From assembly GCA_002343485.1 (NCBI GenBank), contig DDST01000113.1, positions 1 through 14,416 of the forward strand: DNA of 14,416 bases. Direction: 5' to 3'. The position numbers and the translations under genes were made by a program. This DNA comes from Proteobacteria bacterium UBA2383. GTDB lineage: Bacteria; Pseudomonadota; Gammaproteobacteria; Competibacterales; Competibacteraceae. The notes beneath the pieces are model-generated. The model did no database searches and had not been told where the DNA came from. It was given only the letters and a program-made list of their open reading frames with translations. This document shows, piece by piece, positions 5,329-13,665 of this stretch. Each line of letters opens with the position of its first letter. Position 1 is the first letter of the stretch.

Positions 5329-8019
5329 ATGATTGAAGCGTTGCTGGAGCAAGCCGACCGGCTGGCCGCCGGTGGGCAACTCGAAAAGGCCAGGGATCTA
5401 TACGTGCAGATTTGCCAACAGGCCCCTCATCGCGCCTGCTACTGGCTGCGGCTGGCCGAATTGCAGTATGAGCTCGATCAGTTTGGCCCTTGCTTGCAGG
5501 CGCTGGAATATGCTTTACGGTTGGAACCGCGCAATCCGGCGGTGTTGCTGCTGGCTTCGGCGGCATTGCTCGAAACCGGTGGTTACGCCCAGGCGGCCCA
5601 ACTGGCTAACCAGGTTCAGCACCTGGAAGGTGGAAACCGGCTGGCCGCTCTACTGAACCAGGGCATGGCGCTATTGCGGCTGGAGCGATTTGCAGAAGCG
5701 CTGGCCGTTGCCGGCGCCGCACTGGAGCTGGATGAAACCCAAGCGGTTGCCCATTCAACCCGCGGTTCGGCGCTGTTCAGCCTCGGCCGTTGCGAAGAAG
5801 CGTTGGCAGCGTTCGACCGGACACTGGCGCTCCGCCCTGGACATGGTCCGGCGTTGATCAACCGGGCAGTCGTACTGCGCACGATGCGACGACCCGCAGA
5901 GGCGCTAGCAGATGTCGATGCGGTGCTGGCGGATCACCCCGGATCTCCAACGGCATTACTGAATCGTGCAGCCACCCTACTAGACCTGGAGGAGCCTGAA
6001 GCAGCGCTGGTAACAATCGATCGCCTGCTGGCTCGACAACCCAATCATGCCAAGGCGTTGCTGAACCGCACCCTCGCATTGTTACAACTGGAGCGTTACC
6101 CGGAGGCGCTGACCACTATCCATGCCGCGCACTCGGCTGGACAGCAAGTAGCCGGTGTCCTGCTGACCGCCGTCGAGGCTTTGCTGCGACAGAACCAGTC
6201 AGTTCAGGCGTTGGCTTGGGTCGATCAAGGCTTGGCTTGGCACCCCGGTCACCCGGCGCTGTTGCGAAGCCGGATCGCCGTCCTGTTAGCGCAGGAACGC
6301 TATCGTCCGGCGCTGGCAGTAGCGGAACGGTTACTGGCGGCCACTGAACCGGACCGGGTGGCGGAACGGCTGGCAGTGGCGGCAGCTTTCAATGCCAACG
6401 GCCGGTTCCAGGACACGCTGGCGGTACTGGAACAACTGCCTCCATCGGCCCAGGAAGACTGGCAGTTCCACGCGAAGCGCGGCGAAGCGCTGGCAGTTTT
6501 AGAGCGATCCGCTGAGGCGCGTGTGGCCTTCGCTACAGCCGATCGATTGAATGCCCACGCTTTCCGGGCCAGCTACCATGATGGTCCGTTCCAATGCCGT
6601 CCGGCTGATTCCCTGCCGCCCCCAGTAACGCCCGAACTGATCCAGGTCAATTTTGAATTCCGCCGGCTCGAACATGGTGACTGGCAAGATTACGATAGCC
6701 GGGTTGCTGCCATCCAGCAGCTCACCGAAACAAGTCTGGCTCGCGGCGAACGCTCGCCGTTGTTGCCCTTTCGAGCACTATTCCTGCCGTTGTCGCCCGC
6801 ATTAAGATTAGCCATCGCCCGCCGTGAGGCGGAATGGATCGCGGGAATGGTCACCTCATCGGCTGCGACCGCTACTCAAGAGTCAGCGCGCCTGAAAATC
6901 GGCTATGTCTCGGCAGATTTTCGCGAGCACCCAACCGCTCATCTGATGCGTTCGTTGTTTCGCTGTCATGATCGCTGCCGCTTCGAAATTTACGTCTACT
7001 CCCTGCGTAGCGACGATGGCAGTCCCTATTACCGGCAGATCAGGGATGATTGTGATCGATTTGTGGATTTATCCAGCATGGAAAATACTGTAGCCGCGCA
7101 GTGCATCCGGACCGATGGAATCCACATTCTTGTGGATCTGATGGCGTACACCAGTTTCGCCCGTCCAGAGATTTTTGCCCTGCGACCCGCGCCTATCCAA
7201 GTGAACTGGCTTGGCTTTCCAGGCAGCAGCGGTGCGGACTACCTGGATTATCTATTGGCCGATCCTGTTGTGCTGCCGCCTGACCAGGCGGCATTCTGCA
7301 CTGAGCAACCGGCCTATTTGCCCGAATGCTATCAAGTCAATGACCGCTGGCAGGACATTGCTGAAACCGGCGCCCACCGGGCCGGTCATGGTCTGCCTGA
7401 TCAAGATTTCATTTTCTGTAGCTTTAATCAGATGCAGAAGCTCGAGCCACACATGTTCGCGGTCTGGATGCGTATTCTAGGACAGGTGCCGGGTTCGGTG
7501 CTGTGGCTGTATACCCACAGTGAAGAGGCACCGGAACGCTTGCGGGCAGAGGCGGCGGCACACGGTATTGCCGGCGAGCGCTTGATTTTTGCCAAACGTC
7601 TACCCAAAGCCCAGCACCTGGAGCGTCATCGGCTCGCCGATTTGTTCCTCGACACTCGCATCTACAACGCGCATACCACGGCCAGTGATGCCCTGTGGGC
7701 CGGCGTACCGGTGCTAACCTGCATGGGCGAGACATTCCCGGCGCGAGTGGCTGCCAGCCTGCTACAAGCAGCGGGACTGCCCGAACTGATCACCTATTCC
7801 CTGGAGGAATATGCAACGCTGGCTATCCGGCTGGCGGCCCAACCAGCGGAACTGGCGATGCTGCGAACGAAGCTGGCCGATTGCCGCCTGCGCATGCCGC
7901 TGTTTGATACCGGACGCTTTGCCCGTCATCTGGAACAAGCCTATGCGTTGATGTGGGAACGCCACATCCAGGGCCTGCCGCCAGCGCCACTCCATGTTCC
8001 ACCGCTGCCAGCCCGATGA
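5329..8019 (+). CDS. SPINDLY-type TPR O-linked GlcNAc-transferase-like glycosyltransferase (GT41)
   Basis: This 896-residue protein combines an N-terminal TPR superhelix (about residues 1-405, a dozen helical-hairpin units of ~34 residues such as ALLNRAATLLDLEEPEAAL) with a C-terminal GT41 catalytic domain (~521-880). Family marks are IGYVSADFREHPTAH (H534, matching the catalytic His of human OGT), DGIHILVDL (H599), FALRPAPIQVNWLGFPGSSG, FNQMQK (K704, a UDP-contacting lysine position), LPKAQH (K760, H763) and NAHTTASDALWAGVPVLT (H782). All key positions are kept, so it is probably active. Family members transfer a sugar from a nucleotide sugar to Ser/Thr of proteins in the cytoplasm, with the TPRs binding the acceptor. 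Donor and acceptor here are unknown. No good Shine-Dalgarno is seen before the ATG at 5329; no better start exists nearby. It heads the glycan block; wzm follows after 35 bases. Confidence 0.93.
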   Translation: MIEALLEQADRLAAGGQLEKARDLYVQICQQAPHRACYWLRLAELQYELDQFGPCLQALEYALRLEPRNPAVLLLASAALLETGGYAQAAQLANQVQHLEGGNRLAALLNQGMALLRLERFAEALAVAGAALELDETQAVAHSTRGSALFSLGRCEEALAAFDRTLALRPGHGPALINRAVVLRTMRRPAEALADVDAVLADHPGSPTALLNRAATLLDLEEPEAALVTIDRLLARQPNHAKALLNRTLALLQLERYPEALTTIHAAHSAGQQVAGVLLTAVEALLRQNQSVQALAWVDQGLAWHPGHPALLRSRIAVLLAQERYRPALAVAERLLAATEPDRVAERLAVAAAFNANGRFQDTLAVLEQLPPSAQEDWQFHAKRGEALAVLERSAEARVAFATADRLNAHAFRASYHDGPFQCRPADSLPPPVTPELIQVNFEFRRLEHGDWQDYDSRVAAIQQLTETSLARGERSPLLPFRALFLPLSPALRLAIARREAEWIAGMVTSSAATATQESARLKIGYVSADFREHPTAHLMRSLFRCHDRCRFEIYVYSLRSDDGSPYYRQIRDDCDRFVDLSSMENTVAAQCIRTDGIHILVDLMAYTSFARPEIFALRPAPIQVNWLGFPGSSGADYLDYLLADPVVLPPDQAAFCTEQPAYLPECYQVNDRWQDIAETGAHRAGHGLPDQDFIFCSFNQMQKLEPHMFAVWMRILGQVPGSVLWLYTHSEEAPERLRAEAAAHGIAGERLIFAKRLPKAQHLERHRLADLFLDTRIYNAHTTASDALWAGVPVLTCMGETFPARVAASLLQAAGLPELITYSLEEYATLAIRLAAQPAELAMLRTKLADCRLRMPLFDTGRFARHLEQAYALMWERHIQGLPPAPLHVPPLPAR

Positions 8020-8054
8020 AATCCTGGATGTAATATCTGGATGAACGCCTATCC

Positions 8055-8900
8055 ATGTCCGATTCGATAACACCTGCGGGCACTCGCCGGGATTGGGTGC
8101 TGTACCGGGTTTTTCACCAGTGCTGGTTGCAGCGCCAACTGTTCATCAAATTGCTGCGGCGCGATTTCGCCGAACGTTACCGGGGCTCTTATCTAGGATT
8201 GCTATGGTCGTTACTGCTGCCATTGTTGTCGCTGCTGGTGTTTACTTTCTTTTTCGGCGTGATCTTCCAGATGCGTTGGGCAGGGCGGAGCGACGCTTCT
8301 CTGAGTGATTTAGCGCTGGTGCTATTCGTGGGCATGGCGCTTTACAATTTTTTAGCCGAATGTCTAAGCCGGGCGCCCGGCTTGATCTTGGCGCACCAGA
8401 ACTATGTCAAGAGCGTCGTCTTTCCGCTGGAGATGTTGCCGGGAGTGATGGTCGCTTCGGCTCTGTTGACCCTGACTGCTACCTTGCTGGTAATTTTATT
8501 GCTGCAGGAGACGCTTGGTTCAGGTTTAAGCTGGACCGTGGTGCTACTGCCATTAATGGTTCTGCCGCTTGTGCTGTTTGTACTCGGATTGAGCGGTTTT
8601 CTGGCCTCGCTAGGCGTTTATATCCGTGATATTCAACAGTTAATCATACCGCTGGTGCAACTGATGATGTTTCTCAGTCCGGTGTTCTATCCAGTTGCAG
8701 CACTGCCGGAGGGGATGCGCCCCTGGCTACAGCTCAATCCGTTGGCGCTGGCTATCGAACAAACCCGGGGCATCATCCTGTTTAGCCAGATACCGGACTG
8801 GGCGCCCTATCTGCTCAGTCTAGCGGCGGGAGGGTTCACTGCGTTGCTAGGTGTCTGGTGGTTCGCTCGCACCCGCAAGGGCTTTGCCGATGTCCTCTGA
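8055..8900 (+). CDS. wzm: ABC-2 polysaccharide exporter permease, Wzm-like
   Basis: This is the membrane subunit of an ABC transporter that moves a lipid-linked polysaccharide or other surface glycan across the inner membrane. The 281-residue length is normal for the family. After a cytoplasmic N-terminus with the amphipathic LLRRDFAERYRGSYLG segment (34-48), six hydrophobic spans are visible, near residues 46-70, 84-104, 126-150, 159-182, 193-213 and 250-270. GVYIRDIQQLIIPLVQ (187-202) and FLSPVFYP (206-213) are typical of Wzm/TagG/KpsM permeases. The stop codon overlaps the start of the ATPase gene by 11 bases, so the two are translationally coupled. The Wzt partner with an extra C-terminal domain points to the O-antigen-type exporter class rather than capsule KpsM/KpsT. 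Confidence 0.92.
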   Translation: MSDSITPAGTRRDWVLYRVFHQCWLQRQLFIKLLRRDFAERYRGSYLGLLWSLLLPLLSLLVFTFFFGVIFQMRWAGRSDASLSDLALVLFVGMALYNFLAECLSRAPGLILAHQNYVKSVVFPLEMLPGVMVASALLTLTATLLVILLLQETLGSGLSWTVVLLPLMVLPLVLFVLGLSGFLASLGVYIRDIQQLIIPLVQLMMFLSPVFYPVAALPEGMRPWLQLNPLALAIEQTRGIILFSQIPDWAPYLLSLAAGGFTALLGVWWFARTRKGFADVL

Positions 8901-10275
8901 GCGTGTGTCCGAGGCGCCAGCCAGATTTGACCCGGTGATCGAGGTTGAGAGTGCCGGCAAGTGCTACCACATCTATGACCGGCCACAGGACCGGTTGAAA
9001 CAAATGTTATGGCGTGGCCGCCGCCACTATTACCGCGAATTCTGGGCTCTGCGGGACGTATCGTTCACGGTGCGGCGTGGTGAAACTATCGGGGTCATTG
9101 GCCGCAATGGTTCCGGTAAATCCACTCTGCTCAAATTGCTATGCGGCACCCTGACCACGACCACGGGCACTGTGACAGTGTGTGGCCGGGTAGCGGCGCT
9201 CCTGGAACTGGGCACGGGCTTTAACCCAGAATTCACCGGCCGCGAAAACGTCTATTTGAACGCGGCCATCCTTGGCCTCGACGATGGTGAGGTTGAACAT
9301 TACCTGCCAGAAATTTTGGCATTTGCCGATATCGGTGAGTTTATCGATCAACCGGTCAAGACCTATTCCAGCGGCATGGCAGTGCGGCTGGCCTTCGCCG
9401 TCGCCGCCCATGTCCGCGCTGACATCCTGATCATCGACGAAGCCTTGGCGGTCGGAGATGTATTCTTCGTCCAAAAATGCATGCGCTTTCTTCGCAAGTT
9501 TCAGGAGCATGGCACGTTATTCTTTGTCAGCCACGATACGGCAGCCGTTATTAACCTGTGCGACCGGGTATTGTGGCTGGAGCAGGGACACGTGTGCGAG
9601 GCAGGGCCGGCTAAGGACGTGTGCGAGCATTATCTAGCAAAGCTGTTTCAGACCCAGACCCCTGGAGTGGAGTGGGCACAGCAACAGCCCCGATTGAATC
9701 AGCCGGCAGCGGCTGTAGATCGCCGCACCGCTGCCGATGGAGTGGATCAGCGGCTGGCGTTTTTGAATCAAACCCGTTTTCGCAATGACATAGAACTGTT
9801 TGCCTTTCACCCTCAAGCCGGCGCTTACGGAACGGGGGCTATTCGCATCGTGGATGCCTGCTTCGAAGATCAACAGGGCGGTGTCCTGCAGTGGGTAGTA
9901 GGCGGTGAAATAGTCACCTTGGTTGTGCAAGCGCTAGCCTTGGTGGATCTCGACAGCCCGATTATTGGCTTTCTCGTCAAGGATCGGCTGGGTCAACATC
10001 TGTTTGGCGATAATACCTACCTGACTTATTCCACCAATCCCCGGCCGCTAATGGCCGGTCAAACATTGACAGCGCGATTTACTTTCCGCATGCCGGTATT
10101 GCCCGTTGGCGATTATGCAGTGGATATCGCCGCCGCTTCAGGCATACAACACGATCATGTCACCCATTGCTGGTACAACGATATGCTGGTTTTCAAATCT
10201 CATTCCAGCAGCGTGCAGCAAGGTTTGGTCGGCATCCCGATGCTTGAGATCGAACTGACCGTCATTTCTTCATAA
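8890..10275 (+). CDS. wzt: ABC polysaccharide exporter ATPase, Wzt-like, with C-terminal glycan-recognition domain
   Basis: This 461-residue ATPase is the partner of the preceding permease. The nucleotide-binding domain (~15-250) has Walker A GRNGSGKST (71-79), signature YSSGMAVRLAF (159-169), Walker B ILIIDE (179-184) and the switch histidine in VSHD (H215). After a Gln/Ala-rich linker (~255-295) comes a beta-rich C-domain (~310-455; GAIRIVDACFED, VVGGEIVTLVV, FTFRMPVLPVGDYAVDIA) of the Wzt_C type. In E. coli O8/O9a this domain binds the capped non-reducing end of the finished chain before export. The ATG at 8890 is chosen: AAGGG at 8877-8881 precedes it, and it overlaps the wzm stop by 11 bases. 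A GTG at 8851 would overlap wzm by 50 bases and is less likely. The extra domain implies that export depends on a specific terminal structure. Confidence 0.93.
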   Translation: MSSERVSEAPARFDPVIEVESAGKCYHIYDRPQDRLKQMLWRGRRHYYREFWALRDVSFTVRRGETIGVIGRNGSGKSTLLKLLCGTLTTTTGTVTVCGRVAALLELGTGFNPEFTGRENVYLNAAILGLDDGEVEHYLPEILAFADIGEFIDQPVKTYSSGMAVRLAFAVAAHVRADILIIDEALAVGDVFFVQKCMRFLRKFQEHGTLFFVSHDTAAVINLCDRVLWLEQGHVCEAGPAKDVCEHYLAKLFQTQTPGVEWAQQQPRLNQPAAAVDRRTAADGVDQRLAFLNQTRFRNDIELFAFHPQAGAYGTGAIRIVDACFEDQQGGVLQWVVGGEIVTLVVQALALVDLDSPIIGFLVKDRLGQHLFGDNTYLTYSTNPRPLMAGQTLTARFTFRMPVLPVGDYAVDIAAASGIQHDHVTHCWYNDMLVFKSHSSSVQQGLVGIPMLEIELTVISS

Positions 10276-10359
10276 ACATTTGATTTATTGAAACGGCAAA
10301 GACTGATTGATGTGATGCATCCTACTCCTTCAGCTTCTCAGCACGTCCAGGACTTCACT

Positions 10360-11106
10360 ATGCATGCAACGGCGACGCTTTACCTCGATTTGATGAAGAA
10401 GATACTCACGAACAGTATCTATGAAGATCCAAATATCAACGCCCAGCACCCGCCAGCCTACGTCAGGCAACTTCGTGAAAACGGCCAGGATTGGCCTTGC
10501 ATGGCCCATACGATGATTGGGATGAAGCGCCTTGATAACCTGCAATACTGCATCGAAAAAGTGATTACTGAGGGAATTCCAGGCGATTTAATCGAAACCG
10601 GTGTTTGGCGGGGTGGCGCGGCGATCTTCATGCGGGCGATTTTGAAGGCCTATGGCGTGACGGACAGGCGGGTGCTCGCGGCGGATTCGTTCGATGGCCT
10701 TCCCGCACCGGATCCCCTGCAATTTCCACAAGATACCGATGATACTCACCATAAGAATACCTATCTTGCGGTCTCCTTGGAGGAAGTCAAGGCTAACTTC
10801 GAGCGGTATGGACTGTTGGATGAGCAGGTCGTGTTTATCAAAGGATGGTTTCGAGATACCCTTCCTAATATTCCTGCAGATGCACTGGCAGTATTACGCC
10901 TCGACGGCGATATGTATGAATCGACCTGGGATGCATTAACGAATCTCTTTCCGAAGCTATCAGTTGGCGGTTATATCATTATTGACGACTACCAAGTGGT
11001 GCCTGGTTGCCGCGCTGCAGTCGATGATTTTCGCCAAAAACATGGCATCGCAGATCAGGTCCATGAGATCGATTGGGCAGGCGTGTATTGGCGGCGAACT
11101 CTCTAA
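10360..11106 (+). CDS. TylF/MycF-type sugar O-methyltransferase
   Basis: This SAM-dependent methyltransferase resembles macrocin O-methyltransferase TylF and MycF, which methylate hydroxyls of sugar residues in a Mg-dependent reaction. From ATG 10360 it is 248 residues. Visible motifs are LYLDLMKKILTNSIYEDP (7-24), the SAM loop IETGVWRGGAAIF (78-90), ADSFDGLPAPDP (108-119), LRLDGDMYES (179-188) and IIIDDYQ (206-212). D182, D209 and D210 have the spacing of the metal ligands in MycF. AGGA at 10349-10352, seven bases before 10360, and the usual family N-terminus favour this start. In-frame ATG 10315 and TTG 10288 are alternatives without a ribosome-binding site. Local base composition at its 5' end is clearly AT-richer than in wzt or the next gene. 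Likely role here (inferred): methylating the exported glycan, perhaps its end. Confidence 0.87.
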   Translation: MHATATLYLDLMKKILTNSIYEDPNINAQHPPAYVRQLRENGQDWPCMAHTMIGMKRLDNLQYCIEKVITEGIPGDLIETGVWRGGAAIFMRAILKAYGVTDRRVLAADSFDGLPAPDPLQFPQDTDDTHHKNTYLAVSLEEVKANFERYGLLDEQVVFIKGWFRDTLPNIPADALAVLRLDGDMYESTWDALTNLFPKLSVGGYIIIDDYQVVPGCRAAVDDFRQKHGIADQVHEIDWAGVYWRRTL

Positions 11107-11133
11107 CTGGCGAGATTCTGGAACGATTCAGGA

Positions 11134-13086
11134 ATGAATACAGTAGCTACTGACATGCAATCGGCTGCGGCCATCACGCCTGTAGTGGATGTGATCATTC
11201 CCGTCTATCGAGGATTGGCCGAGACCCGATGCTGTCTGGAGAGCGTACTAGCATTCCCGCAGCACACTGCCTGCGAAATCGTCGTCGTCGATGATTGCAG
11301 TCCGGAGCTGGACTTGTCCGCCTGGTTGCGCGATCTGGCCGGAAGCGGCGCTATTACTCTATTGGAAAATCCGGCCAATACCGGTTTCGTCAACGCGGTT
11401 AACCGGGGCATGATCCTCCATCCAGACCGCGATGTGGTGCTGCTAAACAGCGATACCGAGGTGCATGGCGACTGGCTGGACCGGTTGTGCCACTGCGCTA
11501 GCAGCGATCCAATGACCGGTACCGTAACCCCCTTCTCCAACAATGCCACGATTTGCAGCTATCCCCGCTTTAACCAGAGCAATCCATTGCCTAAAGGCTG
11601 GCCGTTAGCCCGCTTGGATCGTGCGTTCGCTGAGGTCAATGCTGGATTGGCCATCGAGATGCCCACCGCCGTGGGTTTTTGCATGTATATCCGGCGGAAT
11701 TGTCTGAAAGAGGTTGGCTATTTCGATGCTCTGATTTTCAAAAGAGGCTATGGCGAGGAAAATGAATTTTGTTTGCGAGCCACGGAGGCCGGGTTCAAGC
11801 ATCTATTGTGCGCAGATGTCTTTGTTTATCACCAAGGTGGTGTGTCTTTCGGTAGCGAAACCGCGGCGTTATGCACCGAGGCTGAGCAGCGAATACTGGA
11901 GCGGTATCCCAATTATTTAGGCATCATCGGTGAATACTGCACCCGGGACCCGGCCCGGGTCCTGCGGCGGCGCGTTGATGGGTTCCGGCTGGTTCATTCA
12001 CCTCGCCCCCGAATATTGTTTATCACGCATACCTGGGGCGGAGGTACGGAGAAACATATTCAGGATCTGGCGGGGATTCTGGAGCCGGATTTCGAGATGA
12101 TGATCTTGAGGCCAGCCGGACCCGATGGCGTCAGTATCGAATGGGCGCGCAGCGGCGAAGAATTCATAACCTATTTTGCCTTGCCTTACGCTTATCCAAA
12201 GCTGCTGGGTTTTATTAAGTCCCTGGGTATTGTGCGGCTCCATATTCATCATGTCATCGGGATGAACCGGCAAATCCTGCAACTGCCCCGGGATTTAAAC
12301 GTACCTTACGACTTTACCCTGCATGATTATTATCCCATTTGCCCTCAATATACCTTGACGCTTCAAGACGGCCGTTATTGTGGTGAACCTAATGTGGATG
12401 GCTGTAATGCCTGTCTCGCCGAGCGCCCTGCTTTGTGGGGACTCGATATTGTGACTTGGCGCGCATCGCTGGGAGGATTACTAACTGGCGCTGACCGCGT
12501 GATCGTCGCATCGCAGGACATGGAAACGCGGATGCGCCGTTACGTTCCCGGCGCCCGCTATGTCAGGTTATCGCACCCGGAGCCGGCACTGGCCGTTCCC
12601 GTGCCGCACGCGCCGCCATGCAGTGAACTCAAAATTCTAGTGCTAGGCCGCCTGACTCCGATCAAGGGGTTACATCGGCTGGAAGCCTGCGCGGCTGATG
12701 CCCAGGCGCGTGGCCTGCCGCTGTTCTTTCGGGTGATCGGCCATGCCGACCGGGATGTGCGGCAGGAACCGGAGATACCGCTGTCTTTTTCCGGGCCATA
12801 TAACGATGCCGAATTGCCATTACTGATCGGCCGAGAACGGCCGGATGTGATTTTTTTTCCTGCCCAGTGTCCGGAAACATATTCCTATACACTCAGCTAT
12901 GCCTTGGTGACAGGCTTGCCCATCGTGGCGCCCCGGCTAGGGGCATTCAGCGAACGGCTGGCCGATTATCCCTACGCCTGGCTGCTAAATTGGGATACGC
13001 CCATAGCAGAGTGCAACGATTTGTTCGTGAATCTGCTACAACGAGAAAGGAGCTATACCTTAGTGGAGCTGGCTCATGACGCCTGA
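11134..13086 (+). CDS. Two-domain glycosyltransferase (GT2 + GT4-like)
   Basis: This 650-residue, probably bifunctional cytoplasmic enzyme carries two glycosyltransferase modules. The N-terminal GT2/GT-A module (~17-260) has VDVIIPVYRG, EIVVVDDCSP, a DXD-like NSDTEV (105-110), FCMYIRRNCLKEVGYFD and GEENEFCLRATEAGF. The last two resemble rhamnosyltransferase-type GT2 enzymes. The C-terminal GT4/GT-B module (~292-635) has RILFITHTWGGGTEKH, LVLGRLTPIKG (K511) and the family's donor-binding region around PETYSYTLSYALVTGLPIVAP (the E581 position). Between the GT-B lobes, C403, C416, C424 and C427 form a cysteine-rich insert that could bind a metal or form a structural cluster. The two modules would add two successive sugars or two linkages of a repeat. 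The ATG at 11134 lacks a well-spaced ribosome-binding site; ATG 11155 is an alternative. The stop overlaps the next gene by 11 bases. Confidence 0.9.
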   Translation: MNTVATDMQSAAAITPVVDVIIPVYRGLAETRCCLESVLAFPQHTACEIVVVDDCSPELDLSAWLRDLAGSGAITLLENPANTGFVNAVNRGMILHPDRDVVLLNSDTEVHGDWLDRLCHCASSDPMTGTVTPFSNNATICSYPRFNQSNPLPKGWPLARLDRAFAEVNAGLAIEMPTAVGFCMYIRRNCLKEVGYFDALIFKRGYGEENEFCLRATEAGFKHLLCADVFVYHQGGVSFGSETAALCTEAEQRILERYPNYLGIIGEYCTRDPARVLRRRVDGFRLVHSPRPRILFITHTWGGGTEKHIQDLAGILEPDFEMMILRPAGPDGVSIEWARSGEEFITYFALPYAYPKLLGFIKSLGIVRLHIHHVIGMNRQILQLPRDLNVPYDFTLHDYYPICPQYTLTLQDGRYCGEPNVDGCNACLAERPALWGLDIVTWRASLGGLLTGADRVIVASQDMETRMRRYVPGARYVRLSHPEPALAVPVPHAPPCSELKILVLGRLTPIKGLHRLEACAADAQARGLPLFFRVIGHADRDVRQEPEIPLSFSGPYNDAELPLLIGRERPDVIFFPAQCPETYSYTLSYALVTGLPIVAPRLGAFSERLADYPYAWLLNWDTPIAECNDLFVNLLQRERSYTLVELAHDA

Positions 13087-13636
13087 AAACTATCTACAGC
13101 AGTACATTGAGCCACTCTCAGCATTGACCGGATCAGCCTCCACGGGAGACTGGCAAGCGCTGGTGTTGGAGGCGGATTATTACTATCCGCCTCATTCAGA
13201 GTTGGGGTCCGGTCTGGATACGCTAAACCGCACCGGCCTGCTGGAAATTTTGCAGCGAATCCTAGCCATTGAATATCCGCAGCAGCGCCTCTCTGAGAGT
13301 ACAGCCAGAAAGTTTCCTGAAATCCTACGGCGGCTCAAGGATGAACAGGCATGGCGGCAAACCGAGATAGAACGATTGGAGGAAGTTTCGGCGCAGCAAC
13401 AATCCGCTCATGCGCGCATGACTGCCGAACTGGTTGAGCAACACCAGACCGGACTGCAACAGATGGTTGTTGAATTGGAGCGCTGTCATGGCGAGTCTGC
13501 GGTACTCTTTAACGAAGCCTCGACCTTACGCGCCAATCTAGCAGAGCTGCAAGCGTCTACATCCTGGAAACTGACTAGGCCACTGCGTTGGCTCGGCCGG
13601 CTGATGAAAGCCATAAATGCAGCATCAGATACTTAA
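13076..13636 (+). CDS. Coiled-coil protein with C-terminal basic amphipathic segment, glycan-locus associated
   Basis: I do not recognise a named family. The 186-residue protein has an N-terminal globular part (~1-75; LVLEADYYYPPHSELG, then LLEILQRILAIEYPQQRL) and a long charged helix with heptad-like hydrophobics (~80-160, rich in Glu, Gln and Arg). Its tail STSWKLTRPLRWLGRLMKAI (161-180) is basic and amphipathic. Tails of this S-W-(K/R)-(L/I)-T-x-P-L-R type occur after coiled coils in many bacterial polysaccharide glycosyltransferases and methyltransferases; their function is not established to my knowledge. ATGACGCCTGA overlaps the glycosyltransferase stop, with GGAG seven bases before the ATG, so it is translationally coupled to that enzyme. 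It could hold the glycosyltransferase at the membrane or act as a spacer for chain length; both are inference. The stop codon falls within the first copy of an 18-bp tandem repeat. Confidence 0.83.
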   Translation: MTPENYLQQYIEPLSALTGSASTGDWQALVLEADYYYPPHSELGSGLDTLNRTGLLEILQRILAIEYPQQRLSESTARKFPEILRRLKDEQAWRQTEIERLEEVSAQQQSAHARMTAELVEQHQTGLQQMVVELERCHGESAVLFNEASTLRANLAELQASTSWKLTRPLRWLGRLMKAINAASDT

Positions 13637-13665
13637 GCACCCGACCCTACTTAAGCACCCGACCC
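13630..13665. repeat. 18-bp perfect tandem duplication
   Basis: TACTTAAGCACCCGACCC occurs twice back to back (13630-13647 and 13648-13665). The first copy contains the stop codon of the coiled-coil gene. Each copy holds the palindrome CTTAAG, so the two copies could pair into a short hairpin with a 12-base loop. Two copies alone do not indicate a CRISPR or an origin. A slippage event or the edge of an inserted segment is possible. Confidence 0.85.

Noticed and set aside
8851..8889. GTG start for Wzt at 8851
   Set aside because: It would overlap wzm by 50 bases; ATG 8890 has a ribosome-binding site and the common short overlap.
13630..13665. CRISPR-like repeat
   Set aside because: There are only two directly adjacent copies of 18 bases, without spacers and without cas genes nearby.
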